64,000 nt of DNA from Absidia repens (Eukaryota; Mucoromycota; Mucoromycetes; Mucorales; Cunninghamellaceae), in assembly GCA_002105175.1 (NCBI GenBank), contig MCGE01000018.1:1-64000 (forward strand), given 5' to 3'. Shown piece after piece: positions 35,960-47,771 of the stretch. A program made the translations under genes and the position numbers. The first letter of the stretch is position 1, and every line of letters starts with the position of its first letter. The notes beneath the pieces are model-generated. The model was not told the origin of the DNA. It worked only from the letters and a program-made list of their open reading frames with translations, and did no database searches.

Positions 35960-37437
35960 ATGTATTCTTCATTTGAAATACCAGGTGTACTCACTCGCAG
36001 TCAAAAGGCATTAGTACGAGGATGGTGGAAGAAAGTCACTGCGGCTCATCCCAAAGCTCAAAACTTCAAAGAAATGAAGGTGCCTAGTGTTGGTAAGTTT
36101 CCCCTTCCCCTGCCACACACGTCATAAATAAATAAGTTAATATATAAATATATTCTTATTGGTTGTCATAGATAAAGGTGTATTTGGTATTCCCTTGGCG
36201 CAATCGCTTGAATACGCGCACTCTAGTATATCGTATATCGATGATCATTCGGGATCTCAGTGCTATGGTGTGGTACCTACCATTGTGGCCAAATGTGGAT
36301 CCTTTTTAAAAGAAGAGGGTAAGTTGGGTCGAACTATGAAAATGAAAAATAAGCTAACTTCCTTTACCTTCTATTAATTAGGTATCATGGTAGAGGGTAT
36401 ATTTCGACTTCCTGGAAATGCAAGGCGGCTGCGTATACTCCAAACCATATTTGACACACCAGCAACCTATGGGTCACAATTGGACTGGCGTGGATATACT
36501 GTACACGATGCGGCATGTATTCTTCGACGATTTATCAACTATTTACCTGAACCTGTCATTACCCTGGCTAATTATCGCCCTTTTAAGGAAACTATAGGTA
36601 TAAAATAGACTGTATATGTGTATGTGTACGAGGGGAATTATCATCTCACATTATTCTCACTAGATCAAAAATTCTCATCGATCAATGAAAAAGTGGATGC
36701 CTTCCAAGTACTGATTGAAAAACTGCCCTTGCCTAATCAGTATCTGTTATTGTATATACTGGATATGCTGGCTATCTTTGTTACGACCACAAGGTATACT
36801 CGAATGGATATTGATTGTTTGGCGGCTGTCTTTGTACCGGTAAGTAGTACCAACTTCATGAAAAAACAGAAAGTGACTTGATTCTGACATTTTATCTATC
36901 TTGTAGGGTATATTGTCGCATCCTGATGACAAGTTGAATCCATCCAGTTATAAGCATTCACAAAAAGTACTACGATTTCTTATTGATCACCAAGAGATGT
37001 TTAGTATGCCACGTTCCGAAGCTGGCTTGGGAACTCCTCCGTCAAAAGCATCACCAGCACCACCAACCAATCAGGGACTCCACCGGGCAGCAACAACAGT
37101 AAAAAAGGGGTTACACGCATCGAATGGTCTTGATCAAACATCATATGATAATGCTGATCACCGTGCATCTGCTATTTATTCACTCGCCACTGGCTCATTC
37201 TCGGGAACAGGACTGGATTCTATTGTACCGGGTGAGGACGATGACGATGGTGATGATAACTACAACAGTAACTCTCCAACACCCATAACAACAACATCAA
37301 GAGCTCAACTTCGACGTAGCCGCACCTTACCTGGAAATCGAATCAGCTACAGTAGATATGAACCTCGACAGGTGGTTTACGTGAATCGGAACGCAAGCCA
37401 AAGTGGTATGTTAAAAACAAAAACAGAAAATGAGTGA
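35960..37437 (+). CDS. Rho GTPase-activating protein, SAC7/BAG7-like
   Basis: Exons 35960-36092, 36172-36318, 36382-36597, 36664-36839 and 36907-37437 give 400 residues. The RhoGAP domain covers about 46-260: GVFGIPLAQSLEYAHSSISYIDD, then GIFRLPGNARRL with the arginine finger, LDWRGYTVHDAACILRRF and NYLPEPVITL. These match the Sac7/Bag7 subgroup, which turns off Rho1 in cell-wall integrity and actin control. The tail is disordered, Ser/Thr-rich and basic. The start at 35960 is the first ATG after a long T-run and its frame fits, but an upstream exon cannot be excluded. At the 3' end a donor-like GTATGT at about 37405 offers an alternative ending. Confidence 0.85.
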
Positions 37438-39318
37438 ATGGGGACACTCACAAAATGCATTTTTTCCATTTTTGGTGATTTGCTTTGGTAGGATCATAGG
37501 GTGATTGGAACCAACTTGTCTCTTTCTTGCAAGACGAAGATGCTCAAGGATGCATTTTATTTAGTTTTGTAGTTATAGTTATTATTCTTGTATGATTATT
37601 CACCCTCCTTCTCTTCCCTTTCTCACCTTTTGTTTATATATACACCTATTCCTTACATTCTCACAATCCTTATCATACATTATTATTGTCACATACTCAT
37701 CCCTCCCGTATCTTTTAGTTTTACAATCTTCTTTTTTATTTTTATTTTTTATTGATATTTATATTTGGAATGTGTTTCCATTTTAGCCATAGTCTTCTAG
37801 CTGTTTTTACTATGACCGAATAAATCAAACTTTGTATATCACATCGTTTCAGTCATATCACTGACCAACTCTTTTTTAATTGCCGCAATTGATTGATTCG
37901 AGGAAGATAGCCAGGGGGTGCGGGGACAAAAGGATGATTGCGAATGATGGGCACTAGTTGATGTTGTACAGATGAAAGTGACTTGGACAAATAAATATGT
38001 GTGTAGGAATGAAAAAGATCCGTTTTTGTAGACTGATTGGTTGCAATGGAGTAAAGCGTTGTTGGTGTGTGTGCGTTTGTGGGAGGATTGAAAAAGAACA
38101 AGACGGAATGAAATGGTATGAAAGCGGGAGAACACAAGTCAATGACCCTTTCGATATTAGTAACGGTGAATTCCAAGTGAACCCTTTTTCTTTATCACGC
38201 TTTTTTTCCGTTCATAGCAATTGTTTTTTGTCAGTTTTTTCTCATGAGAAAATAACGGTATTTTTTTGATTCTGGGAATATTTTCGTACAACGCTCCAAT
38301 TATTACCGTCCCTATCCAACCAAGAATCCAGGGGGTGAAGGACGTTAAATAATTCCATGGGAATCGTCGAAAAAGGGAATTATGAGCGTTTTATTTGTCG
38401 ATTATTGGTGGACTCTACCTATTATGCTGTGTTGATAATATATACCCTCTCAGTACTGTACAATAGTGAGAAAATAAAGTCATCGTACTAGTGTTGAGTA
38501 CTGTGCACTGGGCGTTTTTTGAATTATTTTATATCGTACCATATATAAATGATTTGGATGTTTGTTCCCAGTATGGTGTAACAAAGGGAACTTTTACTTT
38601 TTACAAAAAAAGAAGACCCTTCTTGAAATTTGCCAATGACTGGATCAGAACCTTGAAGGGGTCCTCTTGGAACCAGATGACTTTTACAAGCGGGATTTCA
38701 ATACGCGGGAAAATCTCCTCTATATAGAAATGGGATTTGAATCGCCTGATTGGATGATGGTGATGAGCAAGTAAACGTAACTAGTTGGGTTTTCCTCGTA
38801 AAGATGTATATACTATTAAATTTTATTGATCTAAAACGTACAAACTACTTGAAATCGAATGATGACTCAATTACAAAGAAATATGGAAATTTCTTTGTAG
38901 GAGTTTTCTTTTTTTTGTTACCCCGCCTTCTTCCCCCACATAAATCAACCTTTCGTTGTTATTTTTTTACCAGTTCCAAGTGTGGTAAAAATAAGATATT
39001 TATCCCAGCGATGGAAAACCAATGATTGGAGAACCAAAAAGGGTGCCCCACCCCCGCCCCCGCCTTTTTTTGACACAACCTCCAATAAGAGATGAGTTTT
39101 ATACCACTTCTTCCCTTGGGGTAGGAAACTTTAACGTTTTTTTTTTTCATGTATTCATCCTCCGTCCCGTCTTACCAGTGGTGGCTAGCTTTCATTTTAA
39201 GAGTATAAATACCTTCACTGTTTTTTCACGTTTTCTGTTTCTTTTTTCTTTTTTCTTTACACTCTTTATTCTCTCTCTTTTTTTTTTATATATATATAAC
39301 TTTTTAACATATAATCTG
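37438..39318. other. Intergenic between RhoGAP and hexose transporter
   Basis: AATAAATC near 37818 is a likely polyadenylation signal of the RhoGAP gene. Overlapping frames on both strands at 37839-38269 are not convincing. AGCGGGATTTCAATACGCGG lies at about 38690. The stretch 39230-39290 is the T/C-rich leader of the transporter. Confidence 0.4.
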
Positions 39319-41666
39319 ATGTTGAATACAGTTGGTGCCACAAAGCAGGTCTATTTTGTGTGTCTTTTCGCCGCTATTGGTGGTTTCTGTTTCGTAAGTA
39401 GTAAATCAATATAATGATGCTCTTATTCTTATACGTATGCGATTTTTTCTTTCTTTTTATTGCTGTAGGGTTATGACACTGGTGTTGTTAGTTCCGTCCT
39501 CAATGTAAGTTTCCGTATCCACTCGCAACCAATCAATGGTACTGATTTTTATCTTTAGATGAAACCTTTCATATTTGCCATGAATGGTGATACTAGTCTT
39601 TCCCCATTGGAACAAGGTACCATTACTGGTCTTTTACTTGCCGGTTGTTTTGTTGGATCTCTTTTAGCTTGTAAGTGCCAAGTTCCCCTGTGGCGGACTT
39701 TAGATTTGCCTATTCCCCTTTATTTTATTCTAATGTTTACAATTTTTCTTTCTCTTTTTGTTTTTTAGCCCCCTGTGCTGAAACTCTCTCTCGTAAGAGA
39801 AGTATCTTTTTGTCTAGTATTATCTTCATTATCGGTGCTGCTGTGCAAACCGGTACTAATGGTTATGCTAGGTAAGCATTGATCTTCCCCCACTATTAAG
39901 ATGAACCTATACTTATTTCTTCCTCCTTTTTTATTGAAAAATCAACAAAAATAATAGTATGGTAAGTAATCCAACCCGGCTTCTGTCAACATTTATATGT
40001 AAGTAGAGTAAGAAACTGATATACTATCTTTATCTCTCTAGGTTGTTGGTCGTGCCGTTGCTGGTGTTGGTATTGGTGGTCTTTCCATGATTGTGCCTCT
40101 TTATATTGTAAGTAGGAAAACACCCCTCTTCCCCCCAAAAGCCCCAGTAACCCATATAGCATTGGAATTTTTGGAATTTTTTCACTCACTTTCTGTTTCT
40201 ATATTATAGTCTGAATTGGCCCCTCGTGAAATTCGTGGTAGACTTATTGCTTTCCAACAACTCACTATTACTATTGGTCTCATGACCGCATTCTGGGTCG
40301 GAGCTGGTACACAAATGCATTACACCAACGACGCTTCTTACCGTATTCCTCTCGGTATCCAAATTGTCCCTGCCATTGTTTTAACTCTTGGTGTCCTCTA
40401 CTTACCCTTCTCGCCCCGTTGGTTAGCCTCCAAGGGTCGTTACGATGAATGTTTGGAAGTCTTGGCCTACTTGCGTTCTCACGGCGATAAGACCGATCCT
40501 CGCACTGTCGCTGAATATGAAGAAATCAAGAATGAAATTGAATTGGAAAAGGCTGTCGCCATCACTAGCTATGTCGGTCTCTTCAAGGGCAGCGTCCGTC
40601 GTCGCCTCGTTCTCGGTATCCTCGTTCAAATCTTCCAACAATTCACTGGTATCAACTCTATCATGTACTATGCCCCCACTATCTTCCGACAAGCCGGTGT
40701 CGATGGTGTCTCAGCTTCTTTAATTGCCTCTGGTGTCAATGGTGTCCTTAATATGCTTGCTACTGTCCCCGCCATTCTCTTTGTCGATCGTCTTGGCCGC
40801 CGTAAAATTATGATGTTCGGTGCCATTGCTATGGGTACTGCTATGTTGCTCTGCGGTATCGTCATGGGTGCCTGCGGTAAGGTGTCTTGGGATGAATCTC
40901 AAAAAACAAACGTCGTCTTCTTGGGTGACAATAAGAGTGCTTCTTACTTCTGTATTGTGATGGTCTATCTCTTTGTGGCTGGGTTCGCTGCTTCTTGGGG
41001 TCCTGTCGGATGGATTTGTAAGTGTTTAAAATGACGGCACAACAGTTATGAAAAGAATCTGAACTAATCATATTTTTTTTTTCTAACAGATCCTGCTGGT
41101 AATATACTGGATAAGACTAGGGAAACATTATCATGTGATACTAAATGTTTATTCTTTTTTTTTACTTCCTTCTAGAAATCTACCCTATGTCTGTTCGTGC
41201 TAAGGGTAAAATGAAAAAAAAAAAAATATTAAAAAGGGGTTATCAATGGCCATGAACTCACTCTTTTTTTTTTCTTTCTATCCCCAATTCTCAAATTTAT
41301 CTAGGTACTTCCATCACAAGTAAGTCCCCCCCTAAAAAAACATACTACACTTTATTCATGTATACTGACACTTTTTTCCCGTTTTTAGCTGCTGCGAACT
41401 GGTTGTTCAACTTTGTCATTTCTGAAATCGTTCCTGTTATGCTTGCCAGTATTACCTGGGGTACCTATATCTTCTTCGGGTGCTGTTGTTTCTTCATGAC
41501 CATCGTTGTGTTTATCTTCTTCCCTGAAACCAAGGGTCGCTCTTTGGAAGAAATGGATCAAGTCTTTGGTGGTAGCGTCTGGGCCTTCCGTGAAGTCAAT
41601 GCTCCTTTAGCTCCTCCTGCCACTTTAGATCAAGAAAAGGGCTCTATTGAAAAGGGCGACTTCTAG
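39319..41666 (+). CDS. Hexose transporter, MFS sugar porter family
   Basis: Eleven exons: 39319-39393, 39469-39504, 39559-39670, 39769-39871, 39958-39961, 40042-40107, 40210-41017, 41090-41098, 41176-41205, 41305-41319 and 41389-41666. They join in frame to 511 residues, typical for the family, with twelve expected spans. Motifs in order: GYDTGVVSSVLN, VVGRAVAGVGIGGLSMIVPLY, SELAPREIRGRL, QQFTGINSIMYYAPTIF, DRLGRR, YPAEIYPMSVRAKGTSIT and FPETKGRSLEEMDQVF. It should import glucose or related hexoses at the plasma membrane, feeding hexokinase. Exons of 4, 9 and 15 nt are required to keep these conserved motifs. The coding sequence is rich in C/T-ending codons such as GGT, GTC and TCT, which fits high expression (inference). 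Confidence 0.92.
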
Positions 41667-42030
41667 TTTTACTTCATACCTCCTCTCCTCGTAGCTTTAG
41701 TTTTTATATTATCCTTTACTTCTTTTTCTTTTGCTTTATCGCTGTATTATTCCTTATTTTCTATGTCTTTTTTCTTGTGTAATACCTAATTATTTATGTA
41801 TTTTTTTTTTTATTATTCTGATGTCAATAAAAAGACTGGTTGTTGTACAATCAAAGATATTGTTGCTTATATACTGTAGGGACACACAATAACGATATCA
41901 ACAGGAAAACAAAATTCCATTGTTATTGTGGGTGATATTGTCATTTTGATGTGTGTGGCCATCCTATGCCAGGCACTAAAATAGAGGCTTTCTGGCTGTT
42001 TTCTTCGAAATGAAAATTGTCAGAGGCAAT
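41667..42030. other. 3' flank of the hexose transporter
   Basis: AATAAAAAG at about 41826 is a candidate polyadenylation signal. A 9-bp inverted repeat, CACAATAAC with GTTATTGTG, lies at about 41884-41930. No gene. Confidence 0.4.
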
Positions 42031-42590
42031 ATTTCAAATGCCGCACACGTGAAATATTTATTTTCTGACTCCCGCCCTTTTTATTTTTTCGGCTCTCTTT
42101 CTTTTTGGTTTTTTTTTTTCCTTTCATTGTTTCTTCATCATTCAACTTCTATGCGGTAATGTTGAACTTAGAATAGTGTCAGGACTAGTTTAGAAGGGTT
42201 TTCAGAACAGGGATTACAAGATGCATGGGGAAACCCTTTCATTTTGGATCTAAGTTTTAGGACCACCATTAACTGATTCTTTTGAAACCTCCATTAGCTT
42301 AGTTTTTGTATGTACATGTCAATAAAATATATTTCTTTTTAAATGCTTCAAAAAAAAAAAAATACATCCATTAGTCTCTCAAGTTTTGTGCAATAGATCT
42401 CTTTCTATCGTCGCTGCTTTAGAATAGTGTTCGTCGTTTTGTGCGTCAATTATTTATAGTGTCTGCCTTGTATAGTACATTAGCTCCCGTTTTATAATAA
42501 TTCCTTTAGCTTAACGTTGCCCATTCTTCAGATAACCCAGTAGACTTCTTCATGCTACCGATAGATCTCTTATGGGTCACTTACGATGCG
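42031..42590 (+). repeat. Dispersed non-coding repeat, copy D (internally shortened)
   Basis: Forward copy starting ATTTCAAATGCCGCACACGTG, with the core AGTGTCAGGACTAGTTTAGA and GAAACCCTTTCATTTTGGAT at about 42176-42250 and AATAAAATAT near 42321. The 3' half is shorter than in copies B and G and ends near GGGTCACTTACGATG at about 42575-42590. Confidence 0.7.
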
Positions 42591-43342
42591 TGTAAAATGT
42601 GTCGGTTACACCAGGGGTCCTGGGGTATTTCAATAATCGATTGTATTTTTGCTATTGTGTTTTGCCAGTATTTAAGGCTCCCGTGACTATATTCTTGGGA
42701 AAAATGGGAGTTGTTTAGTCTGTATTTTTATATTTCTATCTTAGGAGGCTAATCCATAGACAGCTGATGAGGAAAGCCATGAGAAGTGTCATTTTTCTCA
42801 GTATCCTTGCCTCTAAAATATAAGGCTTGGTTTTGTGTGTAAATGTCAAAACAATTTTTTTTTTTTTTGGCAATCCAGAGCAAGGAATGCAGCTGGATTT
42901 GTAGCAGCGAATGGCAACACAGAGTTAAGAGAGGGGAGACAAAGCACCACTAAAAATACAGTAAAGACGGTTCAAATAAAGACATATGCTATTGAAGAAT
43001 AGACAAACATAAACTCATACACAGTAGTCAACTTCCAAACACATTCTTCACAAATTATGTTGCCATTGAAACTGTGGGAAGAAGAGCACCTCTGGTTGGC
43101 GATTTTACCTAATCAAGGTACGCGCTTACGAGTGTGTTAATACTATGCATTATTTTTTGAACGGGTTGCAGTAGTCACAGTAGTTACAAGAGTTTGATGA
43201 ACCTTCAATGGGTTGGAACGGATTTACACTATTGTTCATGCATATATCCATTAGAACGAGTACAGAGAATAATGGTTGGACAAACTTGCCTACATCCGAA
43301 CCTTTTTGTTTTACCCTCACACATATACACAATTTTTACTAA

Positions 43343-43440
43343 TGATGGACTTAATTTCTGAATCCAAAATGAAAGGAATTCCCCATCCAACCTGTAATCC
43401 CTGATCTGAAAGCCCTTCTAAACTAGCCCTCACACAGCAA
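43343..43440 (-). repeat. Dispersed repeat, partial copy E (core only)
   Basis: Reverse fragment with CTGAATCCAAAATGAAAGG, CCTGTAATCCCTGATCTGAA and CCCTTCTAAACTAGCCCT. The 5' CACGTG part and the 3' module are missing. Confidence 0.6.
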
Positions 43441-43499
43441 CATATAGTTATCGACAAGACAACAAAACATATCAAGGAGGCTAACGGTGAAACGAAGAC

Positions 43500-43715
43500 A
43501 AATGTTTTATTCAGAAGTAGATACAATAAATGACAACTAACACTAAGCTAAAATAATCTAATGACAGTTAATAGATATGAGACTGATCTAATAGTTGTCC
43601 CAAATCCTGAATCCAAAATGAAAGGGTTTCCCCATGATGCTTGTATTGCATTTTTTCAAATGCCTCTAATTCAAGTTCTAACACTAATCCTAGATCATCA
43701 TCACCTGGTAGAAGT
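43500..43715 (-). repeat. Dispersed repeat, partial copy F
   Basis: Reverse fragment lying in tandem with copy E, holding CAAATCCTGAATCCAAAATG, AAAGGGTTTCCCCATG and the flanking TTTTATTCAGAAGTAGATAC, TGACAACTAACACTAAGCTA blocks seen in copies A and C. The part after the core is degraded. Confidence 0.55.
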
Positions 43716-44419
43716 CATCAATGAAGATGATTACCTAAAAAGAAAAAGAGAAAAAGAGAAAAAAAGAGAAAAAGGAGAGTGGAGAGGAAAAAAAAAAGAT
43801 TCGTGGAACGCGGAGTGTGAATATTTCATCCAAAAAAGGGGGCACGCTTAAGCTTTACTTGCGTGGTAGCATGATCGAATTTTTAATGTGTTATTTATAA
43901 TCAGCCTTTCGTCTCAAGTAATGGCTAATCAACAAATGGCAATTGCAGCAATAGCATTTAACAATAGTCAGCTCACCAAAAAGCAATAAAAACAGCTATT
44001 ATTTGCTCCCAGATGATGGCACAAATGCATGCCACCAAATTGTATACGACTAAATTTAAAAATTAAAATTACACAGAAACCTTTCGCGCGACCCGTGTTC
44101 TCATTGTCCAGTAAATGCTGACAATATATAATGCTTCTATTCATTCGTAACTTGAACTCTCTGGAAAGCTTATTGTTTTTTTATTGTCTTACAGGAGGAA
44201 GGGGGGGGGCAAGTATTTTTGTTCGCAATCACATGATGGACGCCAACGTTTAATTCTCCTTTTTGGATTCAAACAATCAGTGGTGATTGTGCTGAACTGA
44301 ATATCCTGGTTACTGGTTCTGCAGACCTTGTAATCCCTATTAATGCTGACGAACATTATCGGAAGTCGTTAGATGTGAAACAGCAGCAACCCCTCTATAT
44401 CCTCCCTCTTCCTCTCCAA

Positions 44420-44467
<48 letters not shown>

Positions 44468-45301
44468 GAAGAAGAATGCAACGATATCTCCCTTATTGAC
44501 CACGCTTACTTTTTTCAACTCATTAGGTAACAGTGCAATTGGAACGACAATGACGTGGCAATGATAAAGGGCGAACTTTATCAAACTTGAATGTCATTTT
44601 GACGTAGGAAGTATTATATGCGCAACCAACAACAAGTACAAAGAAGACAATGACGAACACTCACACTGAGAGTGGGAACATTGTTGAGTTACCCTTTCGG
44701 CAATTGTTAATCCAGTATGCATGATGAAAGTGATGATGTCTTTTGGGGAAAGATGACTTCTTTTTTGACCGACTGGCTGATTGCATTAATAAGTGTATTT
44801 CTATATAATAATCCTTTTTTATTTTTTTTATTTTTAATAGCCAGTATGTAGGGATTCTGAACAATTACTGGCCACCTGAATTATCTTTAGCAGATGGAAT
44901 ATTGTATGATTATCAACCCCTTTCCTTCACATTGATTGTTGTATGTCTCCCTCTTTATCCTTTTCACCCTATTTATTATTTATATATATATATTATATAC
45001 AACCTCTTTCAATCTACATCTTGTCAGGAAATAAAATGTGAGAACTGCCATGTACCTGAATGAAGTGATAATGGGGATTTGATTGTGGTCTGTGATTGAT
45101 GATTTTACTGAGTATGGTGTATCATGGGTGAAACCATGAAATATTATGATATTCTACGATTACAATAAATTGCTTTTATGTGCCACGTGGAATGCCTTTT
45201 TATTATTATATATGAATTATTTATTATTAAAAAAAGTAAGGTCACTAGTTGGAGCCCACGCATGTATTTAGTAGTTAGAAATGCATTCAGATCTCCCCGC
45301 C

Positions 45302-45332
<31 letters not shown>

Positions 45333-45920
45333 GCCTCTTTCTCCTTGAATCATCCGATACATACTCACAAATGGATTCGACAATTAGGAATAACTGGCCG
45401 TTGAAAAATGGGGGCTCCTTGCATTGATTTATTTTAACAGTATGTATTCAGAGGAAATAAAACCCCAGATTTTGGTTTTTATTCTTCGCGCGATAATTGA
45501 ACCCCTTCCCATCCCCCAACTTTATACTGCCAGAAACGGGGAGCAATCTTCTATCGTACCTAATAACCGTCAAAAACATTGACCATGGTTCTTAGAGTAC
45601 ACTATCAATGAAAATTTTAAATAAAATTTGCCTCGGCGATTGTACGTATTTAGTCATCGACAATAAGTAAAGCGCAATATACGAATTTTTTAGTAAGAAG
45701 ACAGGCAAAACAGAAAAAAAAAAAGGAGGTCAGCTTTAACAGCAGTGAAAAAGAGGGACCAGCTTCCACAAAAAAAAAAAAAAAAAAAAAAAAAAAGACA
45801 GAGACAAGATTTTACAGTAGTAAAAACAACAATTTTATTTCGATTTATTATGATGATGTTGATGTTGATAAAAAAAAAGTAATAATAAGGGTAGGCAATC
45901 AAGTGTGATGAAGATGTATA
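43716..45920. other. Intergenic, no gene seen
   Basis: About 2.2 kb of AT-rich DNA with long homopolymers: 46 A at 44421-44466, a T-run near 45307-45332 and an A-run near 45770-45796. The 3' UTR of the minus-strand GATA-like gene is at the right end. No domain-bearing frame was found. Confidence 0.4.
44421..44466. repeat. Poly(A) tract of 46 nt
   Basis: Uninterrupted run of A on the plus strand, the longest homopolymer in the window. Confidence 0.9.
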
Positions 45921-47771
45921 CTATATTTGTAAATACAAATGGCATAAAAGGCTGCATAAATGATGTAAAATGTGGAGAAAAAGAAAAGGCATAAAAACAA
46001 CAATTGATACAAATGGAAGGCTAACTACGAAGAAAAGGAGGGGAATATAACTAAATATAATGAAGTATAGTGGAGTCGTAATCTTGACAAGTAGGAAACG
46101 AGCGTTGTAGTGACGGAAGAGAAGGAAGACGATATGCTTGTGTTGGAGGTTGACAGAAGGAAGGGTATAGTCTTGGGAAGCCGGGATAGATAATGTGGAG
46201 GATGGTGGAGGAGTACTTGGAGCAGAGATACTGTTTGGACTGTTGCATCCACTACCAGAGACATTCCGTGGATGGTAAAGGTGGGGCCGACAACCAGAAA
46301 GTGTCCAAGAGGACGAAATATTAAGTGCTGTGGAAGAAGAAGATGGTGATAAAGTTGAAGGTGTTGATGTCGGACTTGGTTCCGTTGAAGTGGTATGGTA
46401 GTCATATTCATAAAGGGAATGTGTTGTTGCTGGAAACATTGTGCTGGCAGTCGTAGACGATAGAGAAGAACACGTTGATAACCTGCGCTGATCCTGTTCA
46501 TGTTGCTGTTGTTGGGCCATACTAGAATCTAGATCGTATTGCTGATGGTGATGCTGTTGTTGATGTTGATGTTGATGCTCATGCTGATCGCAAGCCCAGG
46601 TCGCCCATTTCACCAAAGATCGTACGTTGACCTTGCGCTTTGCTGCCTTTACAAAAAGCTCAGCCGGGCGTACTTTGCTGTGTCGAAGGTAGTAACTTTT
46701 GCATGTTTCACACCAGTGTCCTTTGCCGCAAAGATTTCGATACCATTGATGTGTTTCGTAGACGCCACAGTTGGCACAGTGTTTTTTTGTGGAAAGCGAT
46801 GTTAAAGGTAGAGGTTTGAGAGTGGTGGTGGCGGCGGTGGATACTGCTAATTGTTTCCCGTCGGCTAATGCTTGCTGTTGATAATGGTGTCGAGGACCAG
46901 GTCGATTCGCAACAATCAGTCGTAAAGGTCGAGGTTCGCCGTGTTTGAGGTGATAACGATAACAAGCCACGCACAGCTTGCGACGAGAGGCGGGTTTGGT
47001 GTTGCAATTGCTGCACATGGGTTTTGCTTTAGTAGGCCGAGAAGCTTGAAGGTATGTGATAAGGGTGGCATAGAGATCAGGGGGAGGATGCAAAGAAGAA
47101 GAAGAAGAAGGAGGTGGTGGAGCATTCAAACAATCCAAACCAACGTGATCGAATAAAAAATTGGCCAGCGCTACAGAATCCCACATTTGTTTGATATTGA
47201 AATCCCGCAATGAGAAGCGAAACAGAGAATTCAGGACATGGTTCAAGCGATAGATGTGATCTTCCTTGGCAAGTGAAGCATTTTCCAGAAAACGCACATC
47301 CGTTCGTCCAGGAGAAGTATCGTATTGTGTATATCGGAACAGATGGAAGAGCCAGGTGGGGAAAAATATAAAATCAGGGGACACCAGCTGACTTTTGCTA
47401 TTTTCCGCCCGAAAAAACACAGCCAAAAGTCGCATTTGTTTGCCTAGTTCTTGAGATTGAATTGGTCTTGATGCTTTTCCTGTGCCGATATGACATCGAA
47501 ATGAGCCATTCATGTGTCGCCCAATTACCTTGATATGAATGGGAGTATCCTTGATAAATGATGTCGCTGACGAATGAGTAAGTTGATCAGTGTTCATGGG
47601 TGATAATATCGCATCTGTCAATGTATTTCGTTCACAGGTAGGTTTCAAACGAAATCCACTTTGGTGTAATAATTGCTCCCAGATCGACATCAGATCGTCA
47701 TCATGAATAGGCGTGTTTGTGTTTGATGATGGATGTTGAGAAGAAGGAGATAATAAATCAAATACGTTCAT
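45921..47771 (-). CDS. Putative transcription factor with two GATA-like zinc fingers
   Basis: Single open frame of 616 residues. Finger 1 is short, CX2CX10CX2C (Cys 253, 256, 267, 270) followed by YRYHLKHGEPRP. Finger 2 is CX2CX18CX2C (Cys 332, 335, 354, 357) followed by KSYYLRHSKVRP, which resembles the GATA finger with its C-terminal basic loop. The N-terminal 215 residues contain an HMNGSFRCHIG segment and no domain that I recognise. The region after 400 is rich in Gln, His, Ser and Thr. The last 70 or so residues are hydrophobic, which is odd for a nuclear protein; an unseen intron or an earlier true stop could explain this. A role in DNA binding is inferred from the fingers only. Confidence 0.72.
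   Translation of the reverse strand: MNVFDLLSPSSQHPSSNTNTPIHDDDLMSIWEQLLHQSGFRLKPTCERNTLTDAILSPMNTDQLTHSSATSFIKDTPIHIKVIGRHMNGSFRCHIGTGKASRPIQSQELGKQMRLLAVFFRAENSKSQLVSPDFIFFPTWLFHLFRYTQYDTSPGRTDVRFLENASLAKEDHIYRLNHVLNSLFRFSLRDFNIKQMWDSVALANFLFDHVGLDCLNAPPPPSSSSSLHPPPDLYATLITYLQASRPTKAKPMCSNCNTKPASRRKLCVACYRYHLKHGEPRPLRLIVANRPGPRHHYQQQALADGKQLAVSTAATTTLKPLPLTSLSTKKHCANCGVYETHQWYRNLCGKGHWCETCKSYYLRHSKVRPAELFVKAAKRKVNVRSLVKWATWACDQHEHQHQHQQQHHHQQYDLDSSMAQQQQHEQDQRRLSTCSSLSSTTASTMFPATTHSLYEYDYHTTSTEPSPTSTPSTLSPSSSSTALNISSSWTLSGCRPHLYHPRNVSGSGCNSPNSISAPSTPPPSSTLSIPASQDYTLPSVNLQHKHIVFLLFRHYNARFLLVKITTPLYFIIFSYIPLLFFVVSLPFVSIVVFMPFLFLHILHHLCSLLCHLYLQI

Noticed and set aside
37839..38269. Frames on both strands between RhoGAP and the hexose transporter
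   Set aside because: They overlap each other, lack domains, and one begins with a non-ATG codon; could hide a small gene but support is too weak.
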